Shown in pieces: positions 17,167-25,583 of a stretch of 64,000 nt of DNA. This DNA comes from DASZPL01 sp035550315 (GTDB lineage Bacteria > Actinomycetota > Actinomycetes > JAFAQI01), in assembly GCA_035550315.1 (NCBI GenBank), contig DASZPL010000009.1, positions 1 to 64,000 on the forward strand. Reading direction: 5' to 3'. Position 1 is the stretch's first letter. Every line of letters begins with the position of its first letter. The notes under the pieces were generated by a model that did no database searches, was not told where the DNA came from, and saw only the letters and a list, made by a program, of their open reading frames with translations. The position numbers were made by a program, and so were the translations under genes.

Positions 17167-17625
17167 TCAGCTGACCAACACCGCCGGCTTCGGCAGGCCG
17201 GCGGCTTCGCACAGCGCGTAGTACGCCGCGAGCGTCGAGGCGCCGTCGGTGACCGACTCGACGCTGCCGTCAGCGCGCAGGTTCAGGTTGGCGCCGTACA
17301 TCTGGAACCACACCCGGGTGTCGTCCTCGATCACCGTCAGCGTGTGCACCGACCCCGCCGGCTCGTAGAGGAACGAGCCGGCGCGGTTGACGTAGTCGTA
17401 CTCCTTGTATTTCCAGGCACCCGAGGTGGTGTAGCCGTAGACCGGCCCGGTGTGGCGATGGGTTTGCACCTCGAAGCCGGTCTGGAACACGTTCTCGACG
17501 ATCCAGAGGCCCTCGGCGGCGTCCACCTGGAGCACCTTGAGCAGGTTGCCGCCGCCGATCTCGACGAACGGGAGGTCGTTGGCACCGACGTGTTGCGCGA
17601 GCGGAAGGTCAGCCGTTGCCGTCAT
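17167..17625 (-). CDS. Cupin dioxygenase-like protein
   Basis: A 152-residue double-half cupin. TGFEVQTHRHTGPVYGYTTSGAWKY carries the first metal motif (two His), and SFLYEPAGSVHTLTV the second. The pattern is close to 2,4'-dihydroxyacetophenone dioxygenase-like cupins, which use Fe to cleave C-C bonds in aryl or acyl ketones. It overlaps the end of the secreted esterase gene by 17 bases and is followed at once by the P450 gene, so the three are likely co-expressed. Its substrate is unknown. Confidence 0.75.
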   Translation of the reverse strand: MTATADLPLAQHVGANDLPFVEIGGGNLLKVLQVDAAEGLWIVENVFQTGFEVQTHRHTGPVYGYTTSGAWKYKEYDYVNRAGSFLYEPAGSVHTLTVIEDDTRVWFQMYGANLNLRADGSVESVTDGASTLAAYYALCEAAGLPKPAVLVS

Positions 17626-19789
17626 CCTGCAACCGTACGACGTGATGGCCGCGCCCGAGGTGGATCGCGCGGTCACCGACATGAATCGTGGTTCGCCCAT
17701 CGGTCGTGACGCGCAGCCGGCCGGCGTGGCCGGCCGCGAAACCGGCGGCGGCGGGGAGCACTCGCAGTGACCGCACGTTGGTGAGCCGCAACGTGATCAC
17801 CGGCTTGGCGGCGGGCCGCCGGCCGCGCGTCCAGGTCTGGGTCGTCGCCAGCCCAGGTCCCGGACCACCGCTGAGCGCGACGTTGCGGGTCAGGTGCGAC
17901 GTCACCGCGCGCTCGGGCCGCTCGCCGGAGTGTGCGGCGACGGTCGCGTCGCGGCTCGCGGACCGCGCCGTCAAGTCGCGGACCCAGTAGTCGCCGGTCG
18001 TGCCGACGCCCAGGCCGGGTCGCTGCGTCCAGGGGATGCCACCGGAGAGCAGCTTGGTCTGGTCCAGCGAGGTCGGCGTGTTGCGCGGCACCCAGGTGAA
18101 TGTGAACGAGCCCGGGTTGCGGACTCGCCGCGGATTGTCCATGTAGTGCGCCGCGTCGCCGAAGGCGTCTTCGAGCTCGAACGCGATGTGGTCGGTGGCC
18201 GGGTAGAGCAGCCAGCGGAACCGGTTGCCGAGCGCAGCCAGCTGGTTGGCCTCGGCTGCCTCGAGCGTCACCGGCACCAGCTCGTCGGCGAGCCCGCCGG
18301 CAAGGTACGTCGGGATCCATCGCAGGTTGACCACCGACGGGTCGGTGCCGATGCCGCCCGCCAGTGACACCGCCTTGGCGAACAGGTCCGGGTGAGCCAT
18401 CGCGAGCGAGTTCGTCCCGATGCCACCCATCGAGTAGCCGGACAGGATGGTGCGGTTCGGGTTCAGTCGGTAGGCCTTGGCGACGGCGTGCCAGACCTGC
18501 CAGAAGTCGAGCTCGGCGTAGTCCCAGTAGTTGCCGTCCGGGCCGCGGCCGAGCGGCGTCACGCAGATCGCATGCCGGTCCTGGCAGGCGAGGCGGCTGA
18601 ACCGGGGCGTCGTCGCGGCGTACTGGTTGTGGTCTTGCGTGAGGGAGTGCAGCAGGAAGGTCAGCGGTGCGGGATGCCGCGGGCGGTAGCTCGTGGGGAC
18701 GTATACGGCGTACGGCTGGACCCGGCCGAGGTAGTTGGGATCACCGTCGAGGATGGTCGAGGCGCCGGCGACCATGCCGGCGCCGAGGTCGACGTCGGAG
18801 ACGTACCACCGGTCGCTCCAACCGGTCGGCCGCGGCTGCGGCGTCCGGACCCGATGCGCCAGCCGTGACCAGCGCACCGTGGCCGAGAACGGCGTGACGT
18901 TGCCGGCCAGCAGTTGCCGGGTCTGGGCGACGTCATCCCAGAAGTTGAACCGAGGCGCTTCCTGAGCGATCGATCGGAACGTCACGTTGTAGACCGCGGG
19001 TTCGGTCGGCAGCGCGTCGGGCGGCCGGGCGAAACCGGTGCCGGCCGGATTCGCCAGCCCGGCGGCGAGTCGGATCCGCCACCTGCCGGTCGGCCGCAGC
19101 ACCGAGTCGGGCACCCGGACGACGAACGACTGTGCCCTGCGGTCGACCGTCACCGGCAGTCGGCGAATCAGCCGGCCGGACGGCACCGCGAGCACGCGGG
19201 CGCCCTGGCTCGACACCACCATCGCAGTGTCGATGCCGGCCGAGCGAACGCCGGCGCCGGCCGGCCAGGTCGACCCGCCGGTCTTCGGGTCGGCGTCCCG
19301 GTCGAACGTCCATTCCGCGATCGGCACCCGCGGGCTGGCCAGCGTGGTCCAGTCGACCCGCCAGTAGGTCGCGTGTGCTCGGCGCAGCACGGCCGTCCGG
19401 AAGATGTCGGCGCCGTTGTTGTGCGCCGCGCCGGGCGGATAGGTGTAGGTGCCGAAGCTGGGCGAGCCGGCGGTCACGGCGATGTCCCCGACCGAGGCCG
19501 TGGTGGTGCCGTGGTCGTCGTACAGGAAGTCGGTCCAGTAGAAGCCGCCGTCGGCGAGCCGCCCCGTGCCCGACGTGCGCGGGAAGGCCTCGTTGCTCCC
19601 GGGCCAGCCGTTGGCCGCGGGCAGTCGCGGCTCGCGTCGATACAGCGCGCGCGGCGCGTCCGCGGGCAGGTCACCGCGCACCGTCGCCACTGCGCGACTC
19701 GGTCGATGCGTCGCGGCGAGTGCGGACGCGGGCGCGGCCCCGGCAACGACGGAGGCCGCGGCTACCAGGGCGATGGCGGTCAGCCGCAT
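17609..19789 (-). CDS. Large secreted alpha/beta-hydrolase (esterase/peptidase-like)
   Basis: A 726-residue protein with a signal peptide (LTAIALVAAASVVAGAAPASALA). The N-terminal ~350 residues form an uncharacterised beta-rich region. An alpha/beta-hydrolase domain follows with GYSMGG (nucleophile Ser), GLADELV (likely acid) and PATDHIAFE (likely His), then a C-terminal beta domain. The layout resembles esterase/PHB-depolymerase-like or prolyl-oligopeptidase-type extracellular enzymes. It probably hydrolyses an ester outside the cell before uptake. Its start lies 18 bases from the TCTGACG palindrome shared with the amidohydrolase gene. Confidence 0.78.
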   Translation of the reverse strand: MRLTAIALVAAASVVAGAAPASALAATHRPSRAVATVRGDLPADAPRALYRREPRLPAANGWPGSNEAFPRTSGTGRLADGGFYWTDFLYDDHGTTTASVGDIAVTAGSPSFGTYTYPPGAAHNNGADIFRTAVLRRAHATYWRVDWTTLASPRVPIAEWTFDRDADPKTGGSTWPAGAGVRSAGIDTAMVVSSQGARVLAVPSGRLIRRLPVTVDRRAQSFVVRVPDSVLRPTGRWRIRLAAGLANPAGTGFARPPDALPTEPAVYNVTFRSIAQEAPRFNFWDDVAQTRQLLAGNVTPFSATVRWSRLAHRVRTPQPRPTGWSDRWYVSDVDLGAGMVAGASTILDGDPNYLGRVQPYAVYVPTSYRPRHPAPLTFLLHSLTQDHNQYAATTPRFSRLACQDRHAICVTPLGRGPDGNYWDYAELDFWQVWHAVAKAYRLNPNRTILSGYSMGGIGTNSLAMAHPDLFAKAVSLAGGIGTDPSVVNLRWIPTYLAGGLADELVPVTLEAAEANQLAALGNRFRWLLYPATDHIAFELEDAFGDAAHYMDNPRRVRNPGSFTFTWVPRNTPTSLDQTKLLSGGIPWTQRPGLGVGTTGDYWVRDLTARSASRDATVAAHSGERPERAVTSHLTRNVALSGGPGPGLATTQTWTRGRRPAAKPVITLRLTNVRSLRVLPAAAGFAAGHAGRLRVTTDGRTTIHVGDRAIHLGRGHHVVRLQDDGNG

Positions 19790-19806
19790 CGGGAGATCAT
19801 CTCAAA

Positions 19807-19823
19807 TCTGACGCCTCGTCAGA
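19807..19823. promoter_or_regulatory. TCTGACG-N3-CGTCAGA palindrome, site 3
   Basis: TCTGACG-cct-CGTCAGA is a perfect 7-bp-arm inverted repeat with AA before it, 17 bases from the start of the secreted esterase gene and 14 bases before the ATG of the divergent amidohydrolase gene. No strong ribosome-binding site follows, so the site probably covers the promoter of a short-leader transcript. Confidence 0.75.
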
Positions 19824-19837
19824 TGTAGGCTCAGCCC

Positions 19838-21055
19838 ATGGAGGAGTTCCCCAGGATTGTCTCGGTCGACGACCACGTGGTGGAGCCGCCGAACCTGTGG
19901 CAGGACCGGCTGCCGACGGCCATGAAAGAGCGCGGTCCGAAGATGGTGTTCGCGCCGCGGGGCGATGTGAGCTTCGTCGGCGGCAAGCTGACGGTGTCGA
20001 TGGGGGAGCCGGGCAGCGGCCCGGACGTCGCGTGGTGGGTCTACGAAGACCTCAAGCGCCCCTTGATGCGGCTCGACGCCTCAGTCGGCTACGAGCGCGA
20101 CGAGGTCGACCTGCGGCTGGTCAACTACGACCAGATGCGCACCGGGGCCTACTCCGTGAAGGAGCGCCTCGAGGACATGGACGCGAACTGGACCGACTCG
20201 CAGATGTGCTTCCCAACGTTCCCGCGGTTCTGCGGTCAGACCTTCCTCGAAGCCAAGGACAAGGACGTCGCGCTGGAGTGCGTGAAGGCCTACAACGACT
20301 TCCAGGTCGAAGAGTGGTGCGGCCAGGCCGACGGCCGGCTGATCCCGCTGATCATCGTCCCGTTGTGGGACCCGCAGCTGATGGCCGCGGAAGTACGCCG
20401 CAACGCCGAGCGCGGCGTGCGCGCCGTCTGCTTCACCGAGATCCCGCCGTTCCTCGATCTGCCGAGCGTGCACGACAAGAACCACCACTGGGACCCGTTC
20501 TTCGCCGCCTGCGAGGAGACCGGCACCGTCATCAACATGCACATCGGCTCGTCGTCGAAGATGCCGTCGACGTCCAAGGACGCGCCCGCGGCGGTCGGCT
20601 CGACGCTGACCTTCGCGAACTCGTGCTACTCGCTGGTCGACTGGCTGATGAGCGGGACGTTCGAGCGGTTCCCGAAGCTGAAGATTGCCTACTCCGAAGG
20701 CTCGATCGGCTGGATCCCCTACGTGCTGCACCGTGCGGACGTGGTGTGGGAGGAGAACCGGGGCTGGGGCGGCATTGCCGACCAGGTCACCCGGCCGCCG
20801 AGCGAGATGTACTTCGAGCACGTGCTCGGCTGCTTCTTCGATGACCCGCACGGGTTACTCAACCTCGACCACATCGGCTACGACAACGTGGCCTACGAGA
20901 GCGACTACCCGCACTCCGACTCGACCTGGCCGAACACCCGGGCGGTCGCCGAAGAGCAGATGAAGCACCTCGACCGCGACGTCGTCGAGAAGATCGTCCG
21001 CGGCAACGCAATCCGGTTCTACGACTTGACCGCCGACGGTCGCTGGAAGGGCTGA
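19838..21055 (+). CDS. Amidohydrolase 2 (ACMSD-like TIM barrel)
   Basis: A 405-residue metal-dependent hydrolase/decarboxylase of the amidohydrolase-2 family. Signs are VSVDDHVVEPPNLW at the N-terminus, the metal His in INMHIGSSSK, IAYSEGSIGWIPY and the C-terminal ESDYPHSDSTWPN holding the catalytic Asp. Relatives decarboxylate or hydrolyse ring-derived acids, and many copies occur in steroid and aromatic degraders. It is followed after 8 bases by a second amidohydrolase, and it starts downstream of the TCTGACG palindrome. Confidence 0.85.
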   Translation: MEEFPRIVSVDDHVVEPPNLWQDRLPTAMKERGPKMVFAPRGDVSFVGGKLTVSMGEPGSGPDVAWWVYEDLKRPLMRLDASVGYERDEVDLRLVNYDQMRTGAYSVKERLEDMDANWTDSQMCFPTFPRFCGQTFLEAKDKDVALECVKAYNDFQVEEWCGQADGRLIPLIIVPLWDPQLMAAEVRRNAERGVRAVCFTEIPPFLDLPSVHDKNHHWDPFFAACEETGTVINMHIGSSSKMPSTSKDAPAAVGSTLTFANSCYSLVDWLMSGTFERFPKLKIAYSEGSIGWIPYVLHRADVVWEENRGWGGIADQVTRPPSEMYFEHVLGCFFDDPHGLLNLDHIGYDNVAYESDYPHSDSTWPNTRAVAEEQMKHLDRDVVEKIVRGNAIRFYDLTADGRWKG

Positions 21056-21063
21056 GGCCGCGC

Positions 21064-22788
21064 ATGCTCGACTACCTGATCAAAGGTGGCACCGTCGTCG
21101 ACGGCAGCGGGTCACCGTCGTACGTCGGCGACGTCGGCATCCGCGACGGCCGGATTGCGGCCGTTGGCACGGTCACCGAGGACGCGACGGAGACCTTCGA
21201 CGCCACCGGCATGGTGGTGACGCCCGGGTTCATCGACAACCACACCCACTACGACGCGCAGCTGTTCTGGGACCCGTGGGTCACCCCGTCGAACGAGCAT
21301 GGCGTCACGACCGTGCTGGGCGGCAACTGCGGCTTCACGCTGGCACCGCTGCGGTCCTCAGACGCCGACTACGTCCGGCGGATGATGCAGAAGGTCGAGG
21401 GCATGCCGCTCGAGGCCCTGGAGACCGGCGTCGAGTGGGGCTGGGAGAGCTTCGCCGACTACCTCGACGCGGTCGAGCACAAACAGCTGGCCGTCAACGC
21501 CGGGTTCCTGGTCGGGCACTGCGCGATCCGGCGCTACGTCATGGGCGCGGAGGCGACCGACCGCGAGGCCACCGACGACGAGATCAAGTCGATCGTCGCG
21601 CTGCTGCACGAGTCGATCGAAGCCGGCGGGCTCGGGCTGTCGACCACGCTGTCGCAGACCCACTCCGACGGCGACGGCAAGCCGGTCGCGTCGCGGATGG
21701 CCGGCAAGGACGAGCTGCTCGCGTTGTGCACCGCCGTCGGCGAGCACGAGGGCACCTTCCTCGAGGGCATCGTCCCCGGCTGCCTGGACAAGTTCAGCGA
21801 CGACGAGATCGAGCTGCTCGCCTCGATGAGCGCGGCCGCCAAGCGCTCGCTGAACTGGAACCTGCTCACCATCGACTCGCGCGAGCCCGACCGGATTCCG
21901 CGGCAGTTGCAGGCGTCGCAACGGGCGCGAGAGCTCGGCGGGCGGGTCATCGGACTGACGATGCCGGTGCTTGTCCCGATGAACATGAGCCTGCTGAACT
22001 TCTGCGGCCTGTGGCTGATCCCCGGCTGGGGCGAGGTGCTCAACCGGCCGGTGCCGGAGCGCATCGACCAGCTCCGCGACCCGGCCGTGCGCGCGCACCT
22101 CACTGAGCGGGTCAACAGCAAGGAGGCCGGGGTCTTCCGGCGGCTCGGCAACTTCTCCCGCTACGTCATCGGCGACACCTACAGCTCGGCCAACGATGGG
22201 CTGAAGGGCCGCACCGTCAAGGACATCGCGGCCGAGCGCGGCCAGGACCCGTTCGACACGTTGCTCGATGTCTGCATCAATGACGAGCTGCGCACCATCC
22301 TGTGGCCGATGCCGAACGATAACGACCCCGACACCTGGGCGTTGCGGCAGCAGGCCTGGGCGGAGCCGGACGTGATGCTCGGCGGTTCGGACGCCGGGGC
22401 GCACCTCGACCGGATGGCAGGAGCGCCGTTCCCGACCCGGTTCCTCGGCGACATGATCCGCGGCCGCAAGCTGGTGCCGCTGGAGCGCGCCGTGCAGCTC
22501 ATCACCGGCGACCAAGCCGACGTGTTCGGTCTCGTCGACCGCGGTTACCTGCGCGAGGGCTACCACGCCGACGTGGTCGTGTTCGACCCGGAGACGGTCG
22601 CGTCCGAGGACGCGACACTGGTCGCGGACCTGCCGGGCGACGCGCCTCGACTGACCGCGGGCGCGATCGGCGTGAAGCGGGTGCTCGTCAACGGCACCGA
22701 GACGATCCGCGACGGCGAGGCGACGGGCAGCCGGCCCGGCACGCTGCTGCGCTCCGGCCGCGACACCGCGACCGTCGCCACCAGCTAA
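21064..22788 (+). CDS. Amidohydrolase 3 (N-acyl-D-amino-acid deacylase-like)
   Basis: A 574-residue metallo-dependent hydrolase. MLDYLIKGGTVVDGSGSPSYVGDVGIRDGRI is the usual composite beta domain, followed by PGFIDNHTHYDAQ (HxH metal motif), GVTTVLGGNCGFTLAP, and GGSDAGAHLD near the C-terminus with the catalytic Asp. The family includes D-aminoacylases, but in actinobacterial catabolic clusters its members are often of unknown specificity. It is co-transcribed with the preceding amidohydrolase (8-base gap). Confidence 0.85.
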   Translation: MLDYLIKGGTVVDGSGSPSYVGDVGIRDGRIAAVGTVTEDATETFDATGMVVTPGFIDNHTHYDAQLFWDPWVTPSNEHGVTTVLGGNCGFTLAPLRSSDADYVRRMMQKVEGMPLEALETGVEWGWESFADYLDAVEHKQLAVNAGFLVGHCAIRRYVMGAEATDREATDDEIKSIVALLHESIEAGGLGLSTTLSQTHSDGDGKPVASRMAGKDELLALCTAVGEHEGTFLEGIVPGCLDKFSDDEIELLASMSAAAKRSLNWNLLTIDSREPDRIPRQLQASQRARELGGRVIGLTMPVLVPMNMSLLNFCGLWLIPGWGEVLNRPVPERIDQLRDPAVRAHLTERVNSKEAGVFRRLGNFSRYVIGDTYSSANDGLKGRTVKDIAAERGQDPFDTLLDVCINDELRTILWPMPNDNDPDTWALRQQAWAEPDVMLGGSDAGAHLDRMAGAPFPTRFLGDMIRGRKLVPLERAVQLITGDQADVFGLVDRGYLREGYHADVVVFDPETVASEDATLVADLPGDAPRLTAGAIGVKRVLVNGTETIRDGEATGSRPGTLLRSGRDTATVATS

Positions 22789-22823
22789 CCCACCCCGCCG
22801 TACCCGCCCTCTCCCTTTTCAGA

Positions 22824-22880
22824 TGATCATGAGCGATTTCGCGCGATTCGCCGCGAAATCTGCGAAATCGCTCATGATCA
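22824..22880. terminator. Perfect 19-bp inverted repeat between convergent genes
   Basis: TGATCATGAGCGATTTCGC (22824-22842) and its exact complement (22862-22880) are separated by 19 bases. The repeat lies between the convergent amidohydrolase and PHP genes, and its right end contains the stop codon of the PHP gene. There is no T-tract, so it may be a bidirectional terminator or a REP-like element. Its GATCATG end resembles that of the element at 4320. Confidence 0.7.
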
Positions 22881-23912
22881 CCGCGGAGTGAGGTGGGTGA
22901 GGAGGTCGTCGGCGGATTGGGTGTTGATCACCCACGCCGCGTCGATGCCGCACTCTTCCGCGCGGGCGCAGCCGTTCTCCTGCCACTCGAGCTGGCCGGG
23001 CGCATGCGCGTCGGTGTCGATCGAGAACATGCAGCCCATCTCCACGGCCAGTGACAGCAGCCGGCGCGGCGGGTCGAGCCGCTCCGGCCGCGAGTTGATC
23101 TCGACCGCGACGCCGAACTGGCGGCAGGCCTCGAACACCAGCTCGGCGTCGAAATCGGACTCCGGCCGGCCTCGCCCGGTCAGCAGGCGACCGGTGCAGT
23201 GACCCAGCACGTCCATGTGCGGGTTCGCGATCGCGGTCACCATCCGCCGGGTCATCGCCTCCCGGTCCATCCGCAGCTTCGAATGCACCGACGCGACGAC
23301 GACGTCGAGCTCTTCCAGCAGGTCCGGGTCCTGATCGAGCCCGCCGTCCTCGAGGATGTCCACCTCGATCCCCGTCAAAATTCGAAATGGCGCCAGCTCC
23401 TCGTTCAGGGCGCGCACCACCGCGAGCTGCTCGCGCAGCCGCTCGGGCGTCAGCCCGCGCGCGACCGTCAACCGCGGCGAGTGGTCGGTCAGCGCCATGT
23501 AGTCGTGGCCGAGGTCGCGCGCCGCGCGGGCCATCACGTCGATCGGTGAGCCGCCGTCGCTCCAGTCGCTGTGGCAGTGCAAATCGCCGCGCAGCGCCCG
23601 CCGCATCGCGGACGGTTCGGCGGCCGCCGGCTGCTCGCCTGCCAGCTTCGTCAGGTACGCCGGAACCTTCCCCGCCACTGCCTCCTCGACGACGGCCGCG
23701 GTCGTCTTGCCGATCCCCGGCAGGTCCGTGAGCGTGCCGTCGGCAACCCGCTGCTGCAGCTCGCCGGGTGACAGCCCGGCGACAACCTCGGCCGCGGTGC
23801 GGAACGCCCGCACGCGGTACGTCGGCTCGCGGGACCGCTCGAGCAGGTAGGCGATCCGGTCGAGGTCGGCCGCCGGATCGCGGGCCGAGGCCGGTTTGCC
23901 CGGTTTCGGCAT
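22878..23912 (-). CDS. PHP-domain phosphoesterase with Pol X-type HhH region
   Basis: A 344-residue protein. Residues about 10-90 match the helix-hairpin-helix N-terminus of PolX-type polymerases (AYLLERSREPTYRVRAFRTAAEVV, LPGIGKTTAAVVEEAV). Residues about 110-340 are a PHP phosphoesterase domain (GDLHCHSDWSDGG, ALTDHSPR, GIEVDILEDG, HSKLRMD, LGHCTGRL, DTDAHAPGQL). The nucleotidyltransferase palm of a true PolX is missing. It may act in DNA repair or as a histidinol-phosphatase-like enzyme. ATG 23912 gives MPKPGKP; longer upstream frames lack support. Confidence 0.85.
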   Translation of the reverse strand: MPKPGKPASARDPAADLDRIAYLLERSREPTYRVRAFRTAAEVVAGLSPGELQQRVADGTLTDLPGIGKTTAAVVEEAVAGKVPAYLTKLAGEQPAAAEPSAMRRALRGDLHCHSDWSDGGSPIDVMARAARDLGHDYMALTDHSPRLTVARGLTPERLREQLAVVRALNEELAPFRILTGIEVDILEDGGLDQDPDLLEELDVVVASVHSKLRMDREAMTRRMVTAIANPHMDVLGHCTGRLLTGRGRPESDFDAELVFEACRQFGVAVEINSRPERLDPPRRLLSLAVEMGCMFSIDTDAHAPGQLEWQENGCARAEECGIDAAWVINTQSADDLLTHLTPR

Positions 23913-24040
23913 AGCAGCAGTCTGCCCCGCCGGCGCCGCGACTCTCCCATCACCACCCTTGCTCGGGTGATGCTGCCACCTTAGGGTGGCGAAACTCCGC
24001 AGAGAGGCACATCCGGTGCGGACGGGAGCGACAGGACGCG

Positions 24041-25546
24041 ATGCAGTGGCGTCACCGTAATGGGGGTGTTGCTCGCGTGCGCCGTCATTTCGGCGGGCAC
24101 GAAGCTGCTGGACGCGTCGCACGGCTGACCATCGCCATCGCGGTAGTCGCGGGCTGCGGCATCTTCACCATCGCCTCGCCGGCCGCCAAGGCAGCCTCCT
24201 CTCCGAAGCACTCGGCGTCGACAACTGGGGCGTTCGTCCCGGGCGAAGCCACCGCGATCTCGCAAGCGCTGGCGATTGCCCCTCGCACCGGGGGACTTGC
24301 CGCGGCGATCAACATCGGCATCTCGATTGCGCAATTCCGCAGCTCGCTCGCGCAGGCCTCTAGCCAGAGCGCTGACCTCGGCGTCGTCGGCACCACGCTC
24401 ACGGTGCAATGTGATGCGTCACCGCCGACGCTGCAACCCGACCAGTTGCCGCAACCGCTAGTCGCCGAGTCCACCGATGGCAACAGTCACGCCGAAGCGA
24501 CGACGGCTGGGACGGGTAACAACGGCGTGCTGGCCGTCGTCGGCAAAGAATCCGTCAATGTCGCGACGACGCCGGCTGCCACCGCGGGGTATATCGGGAA
24601 TGCGCTTGGACTGTCCGGCCTGCTGAAGACCAGCGGGCTGACCAGCACGAGCACCGCCCGGCTGATCCCAGGGCAGGCGAGGATCGCGACCGCGACGGCG
24701 CAGATCGGCCAGCTCAGCCTGTTGAACGGCATGGTGAAGTTGTCCGGGCTGACCTGGACGGTGACCCGGCGTACTGGCACCCACCCGTCGTCCCACGGCT
24801 CGTTCCAGGTCGGCGACGCCGTGATCGCCGGAAAGCACCTGCCCTCGGTGGGCGACAACCTCACCTCGCTGCTCAGTGCGATCGACAAGGCGCTTGCGCC
24901 GGTCGGCCTGCACGTCGACTTCCCGACCTTCACCGTCCGCAAGGACGGCACCCGGATCATGTCGCCGCTCACGATCGGCATCGACAACTCGAAGCTCGGC
25001 GGCAGCCTGATCAACCCGGTGCTCAATGCGCTGCAGCCGATCACTAACCCGCTGCGCAAGGCGTTGACCGACGCCACCTGCAAGACCGGCGCCGTCCTCA
25101 GCGCCCTCGACCTGCTGACCAGCGCCCTGGACGGCACGGGCGGCCTCGACATCAACCTCGGCGGGGTCAGCGCGGAGAGCGACGGCAAGACCTACAGCAA
25201 CCCGTTCGGCCAGCCGCCTCCGGCAACGACGCCGCCGACGTCGACCGGTCCGCGCGGCGGCTCGCCGGCAGCGCCCGGTGGCGGCTCACCGGGTGGTGTC
25301 AGCCCGGCGAAGCTGCCCCCCAGCTCGGTCGGACCAGCCGACGGTGGCGGCGGCACGTCGCCCGTCGTCGCTAACACCGTCGCGTCGTCGCGTTGTTCGA
25401 CGACGAGCTCGGCCGGCCGACCGTCCTGCAGCAGCGGCGCCGCGCTGGTGGTCGGCCTGATCGCGCTCGGCACGGTGGGCGCGATCGGCACGGCAGACTT
25501 CCTCGCCATGCGCCGACGCCGGCGACTGCCGCAGGTCGAGCTGTGA
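24041..25546 (+). CDS. Secreted, C-terminally anchored protein linked to second Liv transporter
   Basis: A 501-residue exported protein: an N-terminal signal anchor (LTIAIAVVAGCGIFTIASPAAKA), a beta-rich extracellular domain, a Pro/Gly/Ser linker and a C-terminal membrane segment (AALVVGLIALGTVGAIGTADFLAM) followed by RRRRR. The central part (LTSLLSAIDKALAPVGLHVDFP...GGLDINLGGVSAES) resembles the protein at 6505, and both adjoin Liv-type ABC genes. No named family is recognised. GTG 24077 is an alternative start. It is followed 37 bases later by the binding-protein gene, so it probably belongs to that operon. Confidence 0.7.
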   Translation: MQWRHRNGGVARVRRHFGGHEAAGRVARLTIAIAVVAGCGIFTIASPAAKAASSPKHSASTTGAFVPGEATAISQALAIAPRTGGLAAAINIGISIAQFRSSLAQASSQSADLGVVGTTLTVQCDASPPTLQPDQLPQPLVAESTDGNSHAEATTAGTGNNGVLAVVGKESVNVATTPAATAGYIGNALGLSGLLKTSGLTSTSTARLIPGQARIATATAQIGQLSLLNGMVKLSGLTWTVTRRTGTHPSSHGSFQVGDAVIAGKHLPSVGDNLTSLLSAIDKALAPVGLHVDFPTFTVRKDGTRIMSPLTIGIDNSKLGGSLINPVLNALQPITNPLRKALTDATCKTGAVLSALDLLTSALDGTGGLDINLGGVSAESDGKTYSNPFGQPPPATTPPTSTGPRGGSPAAPGGGSPGGVSPAKLPPSSVGPADGGGGTSPVVANTVASSRCSTTSSAGRPSCSSGAALVVGLIALGTVGAIGTADFLAMRRRRRLPQVEL

Positions 25547-25583
25547 CCGTCGCTTCCCTGCCAGCTCGAGGAGATTGCACGCG

